In this document: piece after piece, positions 30,296-37,373 of the stretch
Layout: each line of letters begins with the position of its first letter
How positions within the stretch are numbered: position 1 is the stretch's first letter
From: Epilithonimonas tenax DSM 16811
GTDB taxonomy: Bacteria > Bacteroidota > Bacteroidia > Flavobacteriales > Weeksellaceae
Assembly: GCF_000428485.1 (NCBI RefSeq)
Contig: NZ_AUAA01000030.1
Coordinates: 1-39,534, forward strand
Direction of reading: 5' to 3'
DNA: 39,534 nucleotides
The notes under the pieces: generated by a model
Seen by the model: the letters and a program-made list of their open reading frames with translations, nothing else
Told to the model about the DNA's origin: nothing
Database searches by the model: none
Position numbers and translations under genes: made by a program

Positions 30296-31309
30296 ATGAA
30301 AGATTTTATTGCCGCGCTTCCAAAAGCTGAATTACATCTCCATATCGAAGGAAGTTTCGAACCGGAACTAATGTTCGAAATTGCCCAAAGAAACCAAATC
30401 GAGATTCCTTACAAAACCATCGACGAAGTCAAAAAAGCTTATCAATTCTCTTGTCTTCAGGACTTTCTTGACATTTATTACGCCGGAGCAGGCGTTCTGA
30501 TTTACGAGCAAGATTTCTATGATTTAGCAATGGCTTATTATCAAAAATGTTATGAAAATAAGGTGATACACACAGAGATTATGTTTGATCCGCAAACGCA
30601 TACAGAACGCGGAATTGCTTTCGAAACCGTGATCAATGGTTTACAAAAAGCAAGAATCGATGCTAAAGAAAAGTGGGGCATCAATTCTTTATTTATAATG
30701 AGTTACCTGCGACACTTGTCCGAGGAATCGGCGTTTGAAACTTTGAGACACTCGCTTTCTTACAAACATCTCATCATGTCTGTTGGTTTAGATTCTTCCG
30801 AGATGGGAAATCCACCAGCTAAATTCAAAAATGTATTTGCAGCATCTGTGAAAGAAGGCTACATTCCGGTGGCTCACGCTGGCGAAGAAGGCCCAACTGA
30901 TTATATTTGGGAAGCTATTGATGTTCTAAAGGTTGTAAGGATCGATCACGGAAATAGGTGCTTGGAAGATGAAAATTTGGTTCAGGAAATTGTAAAAGGA
31001 GATCTGGCTTTAACAGTTTGTCCGCTTTCCAATCTCGAACTCAGAAACACCGATGTAATGACCAACCACCCATTGAAAAAGCTATTGCACAAAGGCATCA
31101 AGGCAACGGTAAATTCAGACGATCCCGCCTATTTTGGAGGTTATATGAATGCTAACTTCAGTGCGGTTCAGCACACTTTGGATCTCTCGAAAGAGGACAT
31201 CATTACTTTAGTTAAAAACGCGTTCACCTATTCCTTCGCCACAGATGAACAGAAGAAATGTTATTTGGAAAAAGTAAATGAGGTTGTTCATCAATTTGAA
31301 AATTCCTGA
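30296..31309 (+). CDS. adenine deaminase of the adenosine deaminase family
   Basis: A 337-residue zinc deaminase. Zinc ligands are His14 and His16 (ELHLHIEGS), the His of PVAHAGEEGP and the Asp of VNSDDPAYFGG, with the catalytic Glu in HAGEE. Motifs HIEG rather than HLDG, VVRIDHGNR rather than RIGHG, TVCPLSN and SDDPAYFGGY are those of the adenine deaminase branch (as in fungal Aah1 and bacterial adenine deaminases of this fold), not of classical adenosine deaminases. It should convert adenine to hypoxanthine and ammonia, feeding purine salvage. Automated annotation will usually call it adenosine deaminase. The FDPQTHTERGIAFE segment is also typical of the branch. Single gene unit. Confidence 0.88.
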   Translation: MKDFIAALPKAELHLHIEGSFEPELMFEIAQRNQIEIPYKTIDEVKKAYQFSCLQDFLDIYYAGAGVLIYEQDFYDLAMAYYQKCYENKVIHTEIMFDPQTHTERGIAFETVINGLQKARIDAKEKWGINSLFIMSYLRHLSEESAFETLRHSLSYKHLIMSVGLDSSEMGNPPAKFKNVFAASVKEGYIPVAHAGEEGPTDYIWEAIDVLKVVRIDHGNRCLEDENLVQEIVKGDLALTVCPLSNLELRNTDVMTNHPLKKLLHKGIKATVNSDDPAYFGGYMNANFSAVQHTLDLSKEDIITLVKNAFTYSFATDEQKKCYLEKVNEVVHQFENS

Positions 31310-31538
31310 TTGTTTGCCATTTGTCATCCATTAAAACCAATTGTGAAATTTTAAGTTTGTTTTTACCATTAGAAATACAAAGGTTTTTCACAACATACAC
31401 AAAGACTTGCGTGCTTTGTGAAAATCTTGGTGATCTTTGTGTTAAAAATTGGCTGGAAATATGATTTTGGAGATTGTGAGATTACTGGTTTCGATCCGAA
31501 GTGGTATTGTCAAATTGATCATTACAAATTTTAAAATC

Positions 31539-31985
31539 TTAATTTTTAAGAATCATCAGACTCCTTTTATGATTTTGGAAACCGTAATGTTCATAGAGTT
31601 TTTTTGCTCTTTCGTTATGCTTTTCGACTTCCAATAAAACCACTGGGAAGTGATTCTCAACCGAATAATCCTTCACAAATTCCAAAGCTTTTTTCCCTAG
31701 AGATTTGCCCTGAAACTCTGGTTTGATATACAGTTCGTCCAAAAACAAAATCTCACCGCCAAACTCGAAACTGAAATATTTCACAAGAATCATATAGCCG
31801 GCAATTTTGCCTTCGAAGCGTATTTTAAAACAATCCCCATATTGCTCCTCATTAATGAATTTCTGAAAATTACCCATCGTTGATCCCTCATCAAAAGGAT
31901 AAAAATCGATGGCATAAAAATCCCTCATCATCTGAGAAAGTTCGGGAATATCGCAAAGCGTTGCTTTTAAAATCTCGTGATTCAT
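31539..31985 (-). CDS. GNAT family N-acetyltransferase
   Basis: A 148-residue Gcn5-related acetyltransferase. The acetyl-CoA binding loop is in LDELYIKPEFQGKSLGKKALEF (the QGKSLGKK piece matches Q/RxxGxG/A) and the C-terminal HNERAKKLYEHYGF is the usual motif B end. Substrate unknown; the gene may modify a small molecule or protein N-terminus. Start chosen at 31985, because its ATG overlaps the stop of the upstream nuclease gene in an ATGA, which suggests translational coupling; a 9-codon longer frame extends into the nuclease gene and is less likely. It is the last gene of a run of six minus-strand genes. Confidence 0.86.
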   Translation of the reverse strand: MNHEILKATLCDIPELSQMMRDFYAIDFYPFDEGSTMGNFQKFINEEQYGDCFKIRFEGKIAGYMILVKYFSFEFGGEILFLDELYIKPEFQGKSLGKKALEFVKDYSVENHFPVVLLEVEKHNERAKKLYEHYGFQNHKRSLMILKN

Positions 31986-32479
31986 TTTTTCTTTTTTTCT
32001 CTCCAAAGCCAAGGCGCAGTTGGATTATGTTCTTTCCAAAGTCCTACTCGATTTTTCCTGGCTTCTAGCTCAAGTTTTTCGTAGATAGGATTTTGAGAAT
32101 ATTTTTTATAATGCCAGGCCATTCCTAGCCTTATCATTTGCTGATTGACGTTTTGATTTTTGTCATTGGTAACCACTGCGATAAGCCGTTTGTAACGGTC
32201 ATATTTTTCACCTTTAACCGTCACTGTTCTGCCAAAACAAAGATCTGACAAAGCATTTTTAGCATGATTTCCAAACGGCTGTTTTCCGCGTTTCTCAGGA
32301 CAATCAATATGAGCCAGCCGGATTTTTACCGGACTATTTTTATAAAGAATTTCCATCGTATCACCGTCCATTATTCCGATGACTTTTGCTGTAAAGGTCT
32401 TATTGGAAAGCTTTTCGGTACGTTGAAGTGCACCAAAAATCTCAACAGAAAATAACATCAGAACTAGAAAATACCGCAT
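31982..32479 (-). CDS. secreted thermonuclease-like (SNase) protein
   Basis: A 165-residue staphylococcal-nuclease-fold protein with an N-terminal signal (MRYFLVLMLFSVEIFGA). The catalytic set is visible: Asp in IMDGDTMEI, Arg in KIRLAHIDCPE with a Glu two residues on, and Arg of YDRYKRLIAVV. Such enzymes cut DNA and RNA with Ca2+. The C-terminus ends in a basic WLWREKKKK tail. It lies 8 nt after the Crp/Fnr gene and overlaps the start of the GNAT gene by 4 nt, so it belongs to the same transcript. Whether it is periplasmic or released is not clear; the signal lacks a lipobox. Confidence 0.88.
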   Translation of the reverse strand: MRYFLVLMLFSVEIFGALQRTEKLSNKTFTAKVIGIMDGDTMEILYKNSPVKIRLAHIDCPEKRGKQPFGNHAKNALSDLCFGRTVTVKGEKYDRYKRLIAVVTNDKNQNVNQQMIRLGMAWHYKKYSQNPIYEKLELEARKNRVGLWKEHNPTAPWLWREKKKK

Positions 32480-32487
32480 TCAGAAAT

Positions 32488-33081
32488 TTAGATTTCAAAT
32501 TTTTTCTTTGCCAATTCTTTTCTGACCCTGCTCAAACTTTCCGGCGTGATTCCAAGGTAGGAAGCCACCATCCATTGTGGTGCTCGAAGCATTAGATTTG
32601 GATACCTTGTCAAAAAATCCATATACCGTTCTTCCGCGGTTGTACTGATCAAGGCATTGACTCTATTTTGAAGATTTTTGATATGATTGAACATCAATCT
32701 CTGGTTTTTCTCCGCCACATGCGGATAGATCTTGGACAGATTTTCAAAAAAACCTTCCTTGGTTACAACAATCACGCTGTCCTCTATGGCTTCTATGTAA
32801 AACCTGGATTTCTCATTCAGCAACTGACTTGTGGTATCAGAAATAATCCAGTTTTCTGGTGCAAATTGGATGACGTGTTCTTTCCCAGCTTTATCAATAG
32901 AATACATTCTCAACAGACCTTTTTCCACAAAAAAAGTAGAATCAGAGATCTCGCCTTCTCTCAGGATAATCTCATTTTTCTTCACTTCCTTGATCTCATA
33001 AAAGGTCGAACAAACCTCCAGTCTCGCCATAGGAACACCTAATATTTGCGAAAGATGATTGCGAAAATTATGATATTCCAT
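32488..33081 (-). CDS. Crp/Fnr family transcriptional regulator
   Basis: A 197-residue regulator. The N-terminal cyclic-nucleotide-binding-type jelly roll is seen as IILREGEISDSTFFVEKGLLRMYSID (about residues 37-62) and VIQFAPENWIISD; the C-terminal part carries a helix-turn-helix with YLGITPESLSRVRKELAKKK. It lacks the Fe-S cysteines of Fnr and has an effector pocket not obviously for cAMP, so the signal is unknown. It is in the minus-strand run between the secreted nuclease and YtxJ. In Bacteroidota, short Crp-like proteins with this SLSRVRKE C-terminus are common. Confidence 0.9.
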   Translation of the reverse strand: MEYHNFRNHLSQILGVPMARLEVCSTFYEIKEVKKNEIILREGEISDSTFFVEKGLLRMYSIDKAGKEHVIQFAPENWIISDTTSQLLNEKSRFYIEAIEDSVIVVTKEGFFENLSKIYPHVAEKNQRLMFNHIKNLQNRVNALISTTAEERYMDFLTRYPNLMLRAPQWMVASYLGITPESLSRVRKELAKKKFEI

Positions 33082-33114
33082 CTGTGCTTACTGTGTTTAA
33101 ATGTGTTGTTCTAA

Positions 33115-33489
33115 TTATATTTGATCTAAATCTATACTTTGGTGAGAAGCATTATATACAGGTTTCCCATTTTCCAAAGCAATCAGCTGTGGACTCTGGT
33201 GTGTGACTCCAAAACGACTCTCTATTTCGTTGGAAATATCACGATATGCAATCAAATCCAGAAAATAATAAATTTGATCTTTATCAGAATTTTCCATCTG
33301 TTTCTCAAAAGACTTCAGCACTGTTTTGCTGATAAAACAACGCGTTGAATGTTTGAAAATCAGCACTTTTTGTTTAAATGACTTTTCTACAGCCAGATCA
33401 AGATCTTTCTCGGATTCAATGGTTCTCCAAAGACTTTTGGTTTGATCCTGCTCTTCTTTTTTTCCGAATATTTGGTCTAAAAATCCCAT
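33115..33489 (-). CDS. ytxJ: bacillithiol system protein YtxJ
   Basis: A 124-residue YtxJ (DUF2847) protein with a monothiol thioredoxin fold. The signature FKHSTRCFISKTVLKSFE has the single Cys51, followed by YYFLDLIAYRDISNEIESRFGVTHQSPQLIALENG, characteristic of this family; the SHQSIDL end also fits. YtxJ (BrxC) is linked to bacillithiol, where it reduces protein-bacillithiol disulfides; Flavobacteriia make bacillithiol, so the assignment fits the taxon. It shares the run with a Crp/Fnr regulator and a ZIP transporter, and metal and thiol balance could be a common theme (inference). No bshA, bshB or bshC gene is in the window. Confidence 0.9.
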   Translation of the reverse strand: MGFLDQIFGKKEEQDQTKSLWRTIESEKDLDLAVEKSFKQKVLIFKHSTRCFISKTVLKSFEKQMENSDKDQIYYFLDLIAYRDISNEIESRFGVTHQSPQLIALENGKPVYNASHQSIDLDQI

Positions 33490-33542
33490 AGAATTAATTT
33501 GAGTAAAAATATGATTTTCCGATCGATCTGGAAAATACTTTT

Positions 33543-34238
33543 TTAGTGGTGGTGAAAAAGATGTCCGGCCAATGCCAGTGCGACCCCAACCATCACAAGG
33601 ATAATCTTCTGCCAGTCCATCTTATGATTTTTGTTGCTTTCAAAAATGATAACACTTGATATATGCAGGAAAATTCCGCCAACTACGGCTAAGAAGTACA
33701 CTTTCAGATTTTCATCAAAATACTTCCCAAGCAACATCCCAAGTGGTGAAGCTAAGGCAAAAACAGAAACTATAACCCAAAATTTGGTAGAAAAATTCTT
33801 GCTGTGTGCCAGAAAACTTCCCAAAACAAAAGAAATCGGAATGTTATGGAAAAGTATTCCTAAAAGATAAGGCGAAAACGTCTCCTTCTCGTGTGACAAA
33901 GGAATACCCTCTATGAACGCGTGGACAAACAAACCAGCGATCAGTGCGATTGGAATGATTGAATGATCATCGGAATGGTGATGAACGTGGCCGTGTTCGA
34001 AACCTTTGGTCAGATTTTCTAAAAGCATCTGAATCAAAACACCAAGGATCACGAAAATTCCAATTTGATGTCCGCCAGTTTCATAGACCTCCGGAAAAAC
34101 TTCATTAAGACAAATCGTAATCAGAAAACCTGCACTTAATATCAAAAGATTTTTGGCAAATTGCTGTTTGCTCCCGAAATACTTCCCGAGAAAAACACCG
34201 ATCAATACGCTTAATATGAGTAGTAAAATTATAATCAT
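33543..34238 (-). CDS. ZIP family metal transporter
   Basis: A 231-residue membrane protein with about seven to eight predicted helices, the short ZIP type. Two metal-site helices are visible: HAFIEGIPLS (about residue 113) and FHNIPISFVLGSFLAHS. Between early helices there is a His-rich loop, EHGHVHHHSDDHS, and the protein ends in GHLFHHH. ZIP proteins bring Zn2+ and sometimes Fe2+ or Mn2+ into the cytoplasm. The ATG is at 34236-34238, directly after the methyltransferase stop (34239-34241) with no gap, so the genes are coupled. Metal specificity cannot be told from sequence. Confidence 0.88.
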   Translation of the reverse strand: MIIILLLILSVLIGVFLGKYFGSKQQFAKNLLILSAGFLITICLNEVFPEVYETGGHQIGIFVILGVLIQMLLENLTKGFEHGHVHHHSDDHSIIPIALIAGLFVHAFIEGIPLSHEKETFSPYLLGILFHNIPISFVLGSFLAHSKNFSTKFWVIVSVFALASPLGMLLGKYFDENLKVYFLAVVGGIFLHISSVIIFESNKNHKMDWQKIILVMVGVALALAGHLFHHH

Positions 34239-34976
34239 TTAAATCTTTTCCTTATTTTTTCTGAATAAATTAATACAACGCTGCGAACTTCCTTCATCAA
34301 AATCATTCAATTGATAATCGCCCCATCTTTTCACCAATTCAAAACCAAATTCTTCAGCATATTGCAATATTTTTTCTGGTCGGGTCAGTTTCACCCGTTC
34401 AAAAAAATGAAACTTTTTGCCTTCATCTTCAAAATCAATTTCCTTTATAATGTATTCGCCTTCAATCTGTTTTTTGATAATAAAAACAATATTTTCCCTC
34501 TCGACAGATGCTGTTGGCGTGATCATACTTTTCACATATTCCGCATTCAGAAAATCGAGGACAAAATAAGCTTTATCTTTCAAAACATCGGAAACAGAAC
34601 GGAAAACACTTTTGTCTTCTTCCTCCGTTTCAAAATATCCAAAACTCGTAAACAGGTTAAAAACCGCATCCACAGGCTCGCTTTCAATTGGATTTCGCAT
34701 ATCGTGAACCTGAAACTTCAAAGTCTCTGTTTCAAATTGCTTATCAAAACCGATACTTTGCTCAGAAAGATCAAGACCTAGAACATCGTAACCCAATTTA
34801 TTCAGATAAATAGAATGCCTGCCTTTTCCGCAAGCCAAATCAATTATTTTTGAGTTTTTCTCAAGTTTCACATAATCCGTTAAAAGATTCAGAAAATCTT
34901 CTGCTTCCTTATAATCGTGATTTCTGTAAAGTATGTGATAATATGGTGTATCAAACCATTCTTCGAACCATTGCAT
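34239..34976 (-). CDS. class I SAM-dependent methyltransferase
   Basis: A 245-residue SAM-dependent methyltransferase. Motif I is IIDLACGKGRHSIYLNKLGYDVLGLDLS (about residues 48-75), and the rest has the usual Rossmann alternation with a C-terminal half likely to bind substrate. The substrate is unknown; it is not an rRNA family I can name. Start chosen at 34976 (MQWFEEWFDTPYYHILY), because a -33/-7 promoter ends 4 nt upstream; the frame open further to 35048 would place the promoter inside the gene. It is the first gene of the minus-strand run and the transcript seems leaderless. Confidence 0.85.
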   Translation of the reverse strand: MQWFEEWFDTPYYHILYRNHDYKEAEDFLNLLTDYVKLEKNSKIIDLACGKGRHSIYLNKLGYDVLGLDLSEQSIGFDKQFETETLKFQVHDMRNPIESEPVDAVFNLFTSFGYFETEEEDKSVFRSVSDVLKDKAYFVLDFLNAEYVKSMITPTASVERENIVFIIKKQIEGEYIIKEIDFEDEGKKFHFFERVKLTRPEKILQYAEEFGFELVKRWGDYQLNDFDEGSSQRCINLFRKNKEKI

Positions 34977-34980
34977 TTTG

Positions 34981-35009
34981 CAAAAATAGTGAAAATTGAC
35001 GTGAGACAA
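34981..35009 (-). promoter_or_regulatory. full -33/-7 promoter of the six-gene minus-strand run
   Basis: TTG (35007-35009), 18-nt spacer, TATTTTTG (34981-34988): a complete Bacteroidota promoter on the minus strand. The -7 box ends 4 nt before the ATG at 34976, so the transcript would begin at about the first codon and be leaderless. It also fixes the methyltransferase start. Confidence 0.7.
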
Positions 35010-35066
35010 ATAGAATATAGATGATAGATTTTTCAAATCAATTATCATTTATCGATTATCATTCAT

Positions 35067-35074
35067 TAATTTTG
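35067..35074 (+). promoter_or_regulatory. -7 box (TAATTTTG) of the RlmL-like gene
   Basis: A TAnnTTTG match ending 4 nt before the ATG at 35079, so this divergent gene would also be nearly leaderless. No -33 TTG at the ideal distance. Confidence 0.5.
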
Positions 35075-35078
35075 CAGA

Positions 35079-36251
35079 ATGGATATAGAAAATCTACAGA
35101 TACAAGTCAAAACTTTTTTTGGATTAGAACAGATTTTGGCAGAAGAAATCAAGAAATTAGGCGGTAAAAATGTCGAAATCAAAAACCGAGCAGTCACTTG
35201 CGAAGGCGACTTGGGATTTCTTTACAAGCTTAATTATTCTTGCAGAACAGCCGTTAAAATCATCATTCCCGTTATGGAATTTAAGGCTTACAATGAAAGC
35301 AAGTATTACGACAAACTGTTTAAGTTTGAATGGGATGAGTTTTTGGAACCCAACCAGACTTTTGCCATAGACGCAACGGTCAACTCTGATAGATTCAACC
35401 ATTCTCAATTTATGACTTTGAAAATGAAAGACGCCATCGTGGATTATTTTCAGGACAAATATAAGATGAGACCCAGCGTCAATAAAGACAATCCAGATAT
35501 CAAATTCCATCTTCACATCGACAGAGAATTGGTAACCATTTCTATCGACAGTTCTGGCGATCCGCTTTTCAAACGTGGCTACAGAAAACAGCAGACTATT
35601 GCACCAATCAACGAAGTTTTGGCTTCCGGAATGTTGCAATTGGCTGGCTGGGACGGAAAAGGAAACTTCCTGGATCCAATGTGCGGCTCTGGAACATTGT
35701 TGATAGAAGCGGCGATGATCGCAATGGATCTGCCTCCGCAGACTTTCAGAAGAAATTTCGGTTTCCAGAATTGGAAAAACTACGATTCTGAATTATTCAA
35801 AACCATCAAAGATGTGAGATTGAACCGCGTAAGAGAGTTCACTGGGAAAATCGTAGGTTATGATATCGATGCTGAAGCTTTGGACATTGCGCACATCAAT
35901 ATAGAAGCTGCCGAAATGGACGATGTCATCACGCTTAGAAACAAAGATTTTTTTGAATCTGAGAAAGATCTGTTCCCATTATTGATTGTTTTCAATCCGC
36001 CTTATGATGAGCGAATTTCGATCAATGACGATGATTTTTACAAGAAAATAGGCGATACTTTCAAACAACATTATCCAAATACTTTGGCTTGGCTGATTTC
36101 CGCAGACCTTGATGCGCCTAAGAAAATCGGATTGAGACCTTCCAGAAGAATCAAATTATTTAATGGAAAATTGGAAACGAGATTTTTGCAGTATGAGATG
36201 TATGATGGATCTAAGAAGGGGAAATATATGAATAAGGAGGAGGATTTATAA
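35079..36251 (+). CDS. THUMP domain RNA methyltransferase (RlmL-like)
   Basis: A 390-residue SAM-dependent methyltransferase of the RlmL/YpsC type, which makes N2-methylguanosine in 23S rRNA (position 2445 in E. coli). The N-terminal 160 residues include a THUMP RNA-binding domain (FFGLEQILAEEIKKLGGKN, FNHSQFMTLKMKDAIVDYF, VNKDNPDIKFHLHIDRE). The C-terminal catalytic part has LDPMCGSGTLLIEAAMIAMD (motif I) and VFNPPYDERI (NPPY motif, near residue 306). Length fits the single-domain form that lacks the second (RlmK) half. The ATG follows a -7 box by 4 nt. It could modify another site; assignment to position 2445 is inferred from family. Confidence 0.9.
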   Translation: MDIENLQIQVKTFFGLEQILAEEIKKLGGKNVEIKNRAVTCEGDLGFLYKLNYSCRTAVKIIIPVMEFKAYNESKYYDKLFKFEWDEFLEPNQTFAIDATVNSDRFNHSQFMTLKMKDAIVDYFQDKYKMRPSVNKDNPDIKFHLHIDRELVTISIDSSGDPLFKRGYRKQQTIAPINEVLASGMLQLAGWDGKGNFLDPMCGSGTLLIEAAMIAMDLPPQTFRRNFGFQNWKNYDSELFKTIKDVRLNRVREFTGKIVGYDIDAEALDIAHINIEAAEMDDVITLRNKDFFESEKDLFPLLIVFNPPYDERISINDDDFYKKIGDTFKQHYPNTLAWLISADLDAPKKIGLRPSRRIKLFNGKLETRFLQYEMYDGSKKGKYMNKEEDL

Positions 36252-36264
36252 AAATCAGATTTTT

Positions 36265-36296
36265 TTACATTGTTAAATTGTTAGATTATTACATTG
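36265..36296 (+). repeat. octanucleotide tandem repeat supplying a TTG start
   Basis: Four consecutive 8-nt units of the type TTAnATTG (third ends in A). The last three bases of the last unit (36294-36296) are the TTG start codon of the second GT2 gene. A similar set of TTARAYTG units forms the hairpin at 29524-29578. Confidence 0.7.
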
Positions 36297-37289
36297 AATT
36301 CCATTTCCATCATCATCGCCATCTTCAACAGAAAAGACGAATTGTTCGAGCTTCTTAATTCTCTATCTCATCAAACCGATAAAGATTTTGAAGTGATCAT
36401 CGTGGATGATGGTTCCAAGATCGCGCTTCTGCCAACTGTAGAACTATTCGAAGAGCAATTGGATATTCAGTTTTTCCGAAAAGATAATTCAGGACCCGGA
36501 CTTTCCAGAAATTACGGGGCAAAACGGGCAAAAAACGATTGGTTGGTTTTCGTGGATTCTGACGTCATTGTCGAGACAGATTACATCGAAAATATCAAGA
36601 GAAATCTTGTTGAAAATCCTTGCGATGCTTTTGGTGGTGCGGATAAGGCGCACAAAGGTTTCAACCTGATGCAGAAAGCCATCTCTTACTCTATGACTTC
36701 GGTGTTTACAACAGGCGGAATCCGTGGAAAGAAAAGCGCTGTGACGAAATTCCAGCCCAGAAGTTTCAATATGGGTGTGAACAAAGAAATTTTCCTGAAA
36801 GTTGGCGGTTTCTCCGAAATGAGAATTGGTGAAGATCCAGATCTATCGATGACACTTTGGGAATTTGGCTACACCACTTTGTTTTACGATAACATTGGCG
36901 TTTACCACAAACGCAGAACAGATTTTGGCAGATTCTCAAAACAGGTTTACCAATTCGGTTGCGCAAGACCAATCCTTAATCAAAGACATCCAAAATATAC
37001 CAAACTGACTTTTTGGTTTCCCAGCGTATTTCTGTTGGGATATGTGGTCGGGATCATCCACTATGTCGTTTGGGGAAATGGTTTGATCCTCGCTCTATAC
37101 GGATTTTACACGTTTGTTGTTTTGTTCCACGCACTCATTGTCACCAGGAACATCAGCATCGCATCTATGGCAATTATTTCTACTTATATCCAGATGTTCT
37201 CCTATGGCTATGGTTTTCTGAAATCCTGGTTTCTGCTCAATATTCTGAGACAAACACCCCGAGAAGCTTTCCCAAAGCATTTTCATTGA
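36294..37289 (+). CDS. GT2 family glycosyltransferase (membrane-anchored)
   Basis: A 331-residue GT-A fold glycosyltransferase. IIVDDGSK (about residue 35) and FVDSDVIV (the DxD-type site, about 85) bind the sugar nucleotide and metal; GEDPDLSMTLWEFGY carries the catalytic ED-type motif, and the C-terminal third has two to three membrane helices (FWFPSVFLLGYVVGIIHYVV, ALYGFYTFVVLFHALIV). It probably acts on a lipid-linked sugar at the inner membrane. The only start giving the usual N-terminus (SISIIIAIFNR) is a TTG at 36294 that lies in a tandem repeat. It follows the RlmL-like gene on the same strand with a 42-nt gap. The sugar transferred is not known. Confidence 0.87.
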   Translation: MNSISIIIAIFNRKDELFELLNSLSHQTDKDFEVIIVDDGSKIALLPTVELFEEQLDIQFFRKDNSGPGLSRNYGAKRAKNDWLVFVDSDVIVETDYIENIKRNLVENPCDAFGGADKAHKGFNLMQKAISYSMTSVFTTGGIRGKKSAVTKFQPRSFNMGVNKEIFLKVGGFSEMRIGEDPDLSMTLWEFGYTTLFYDNIGVYHKRRTDFGRFSKQVYQFGCARPILNQRHPKYTKLTFWFPSVFLLGYVVGIIHYVVWGNGLILALYGFYTFVVLFHALIVTRNISIASMAIISTYIQMFSYGYGFLKSWFLLNILRQTPREAFPKHFH

Positions 37290-37373
37290 TTTAATTAACG
37301 TTTAATTATAAGTAGATATCCTTGATTGGAACATCTTTTGTGAAATTTAATTTTTAATTAAATTCATAAAACT

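Noticed and set aside
31310-31538. Possible short gene or RNA between the deaminase and GNAT genes
   Set aside because: Frames are short and the TTTGTG-rich wording looks like repeat remnants; nothing could be supported.
34977-35048. Longer start for the methyltransferase
   Set aside because: The -33/-7 promoter lies in this segment and the ATG at 34976 fits the normal N-terminus.
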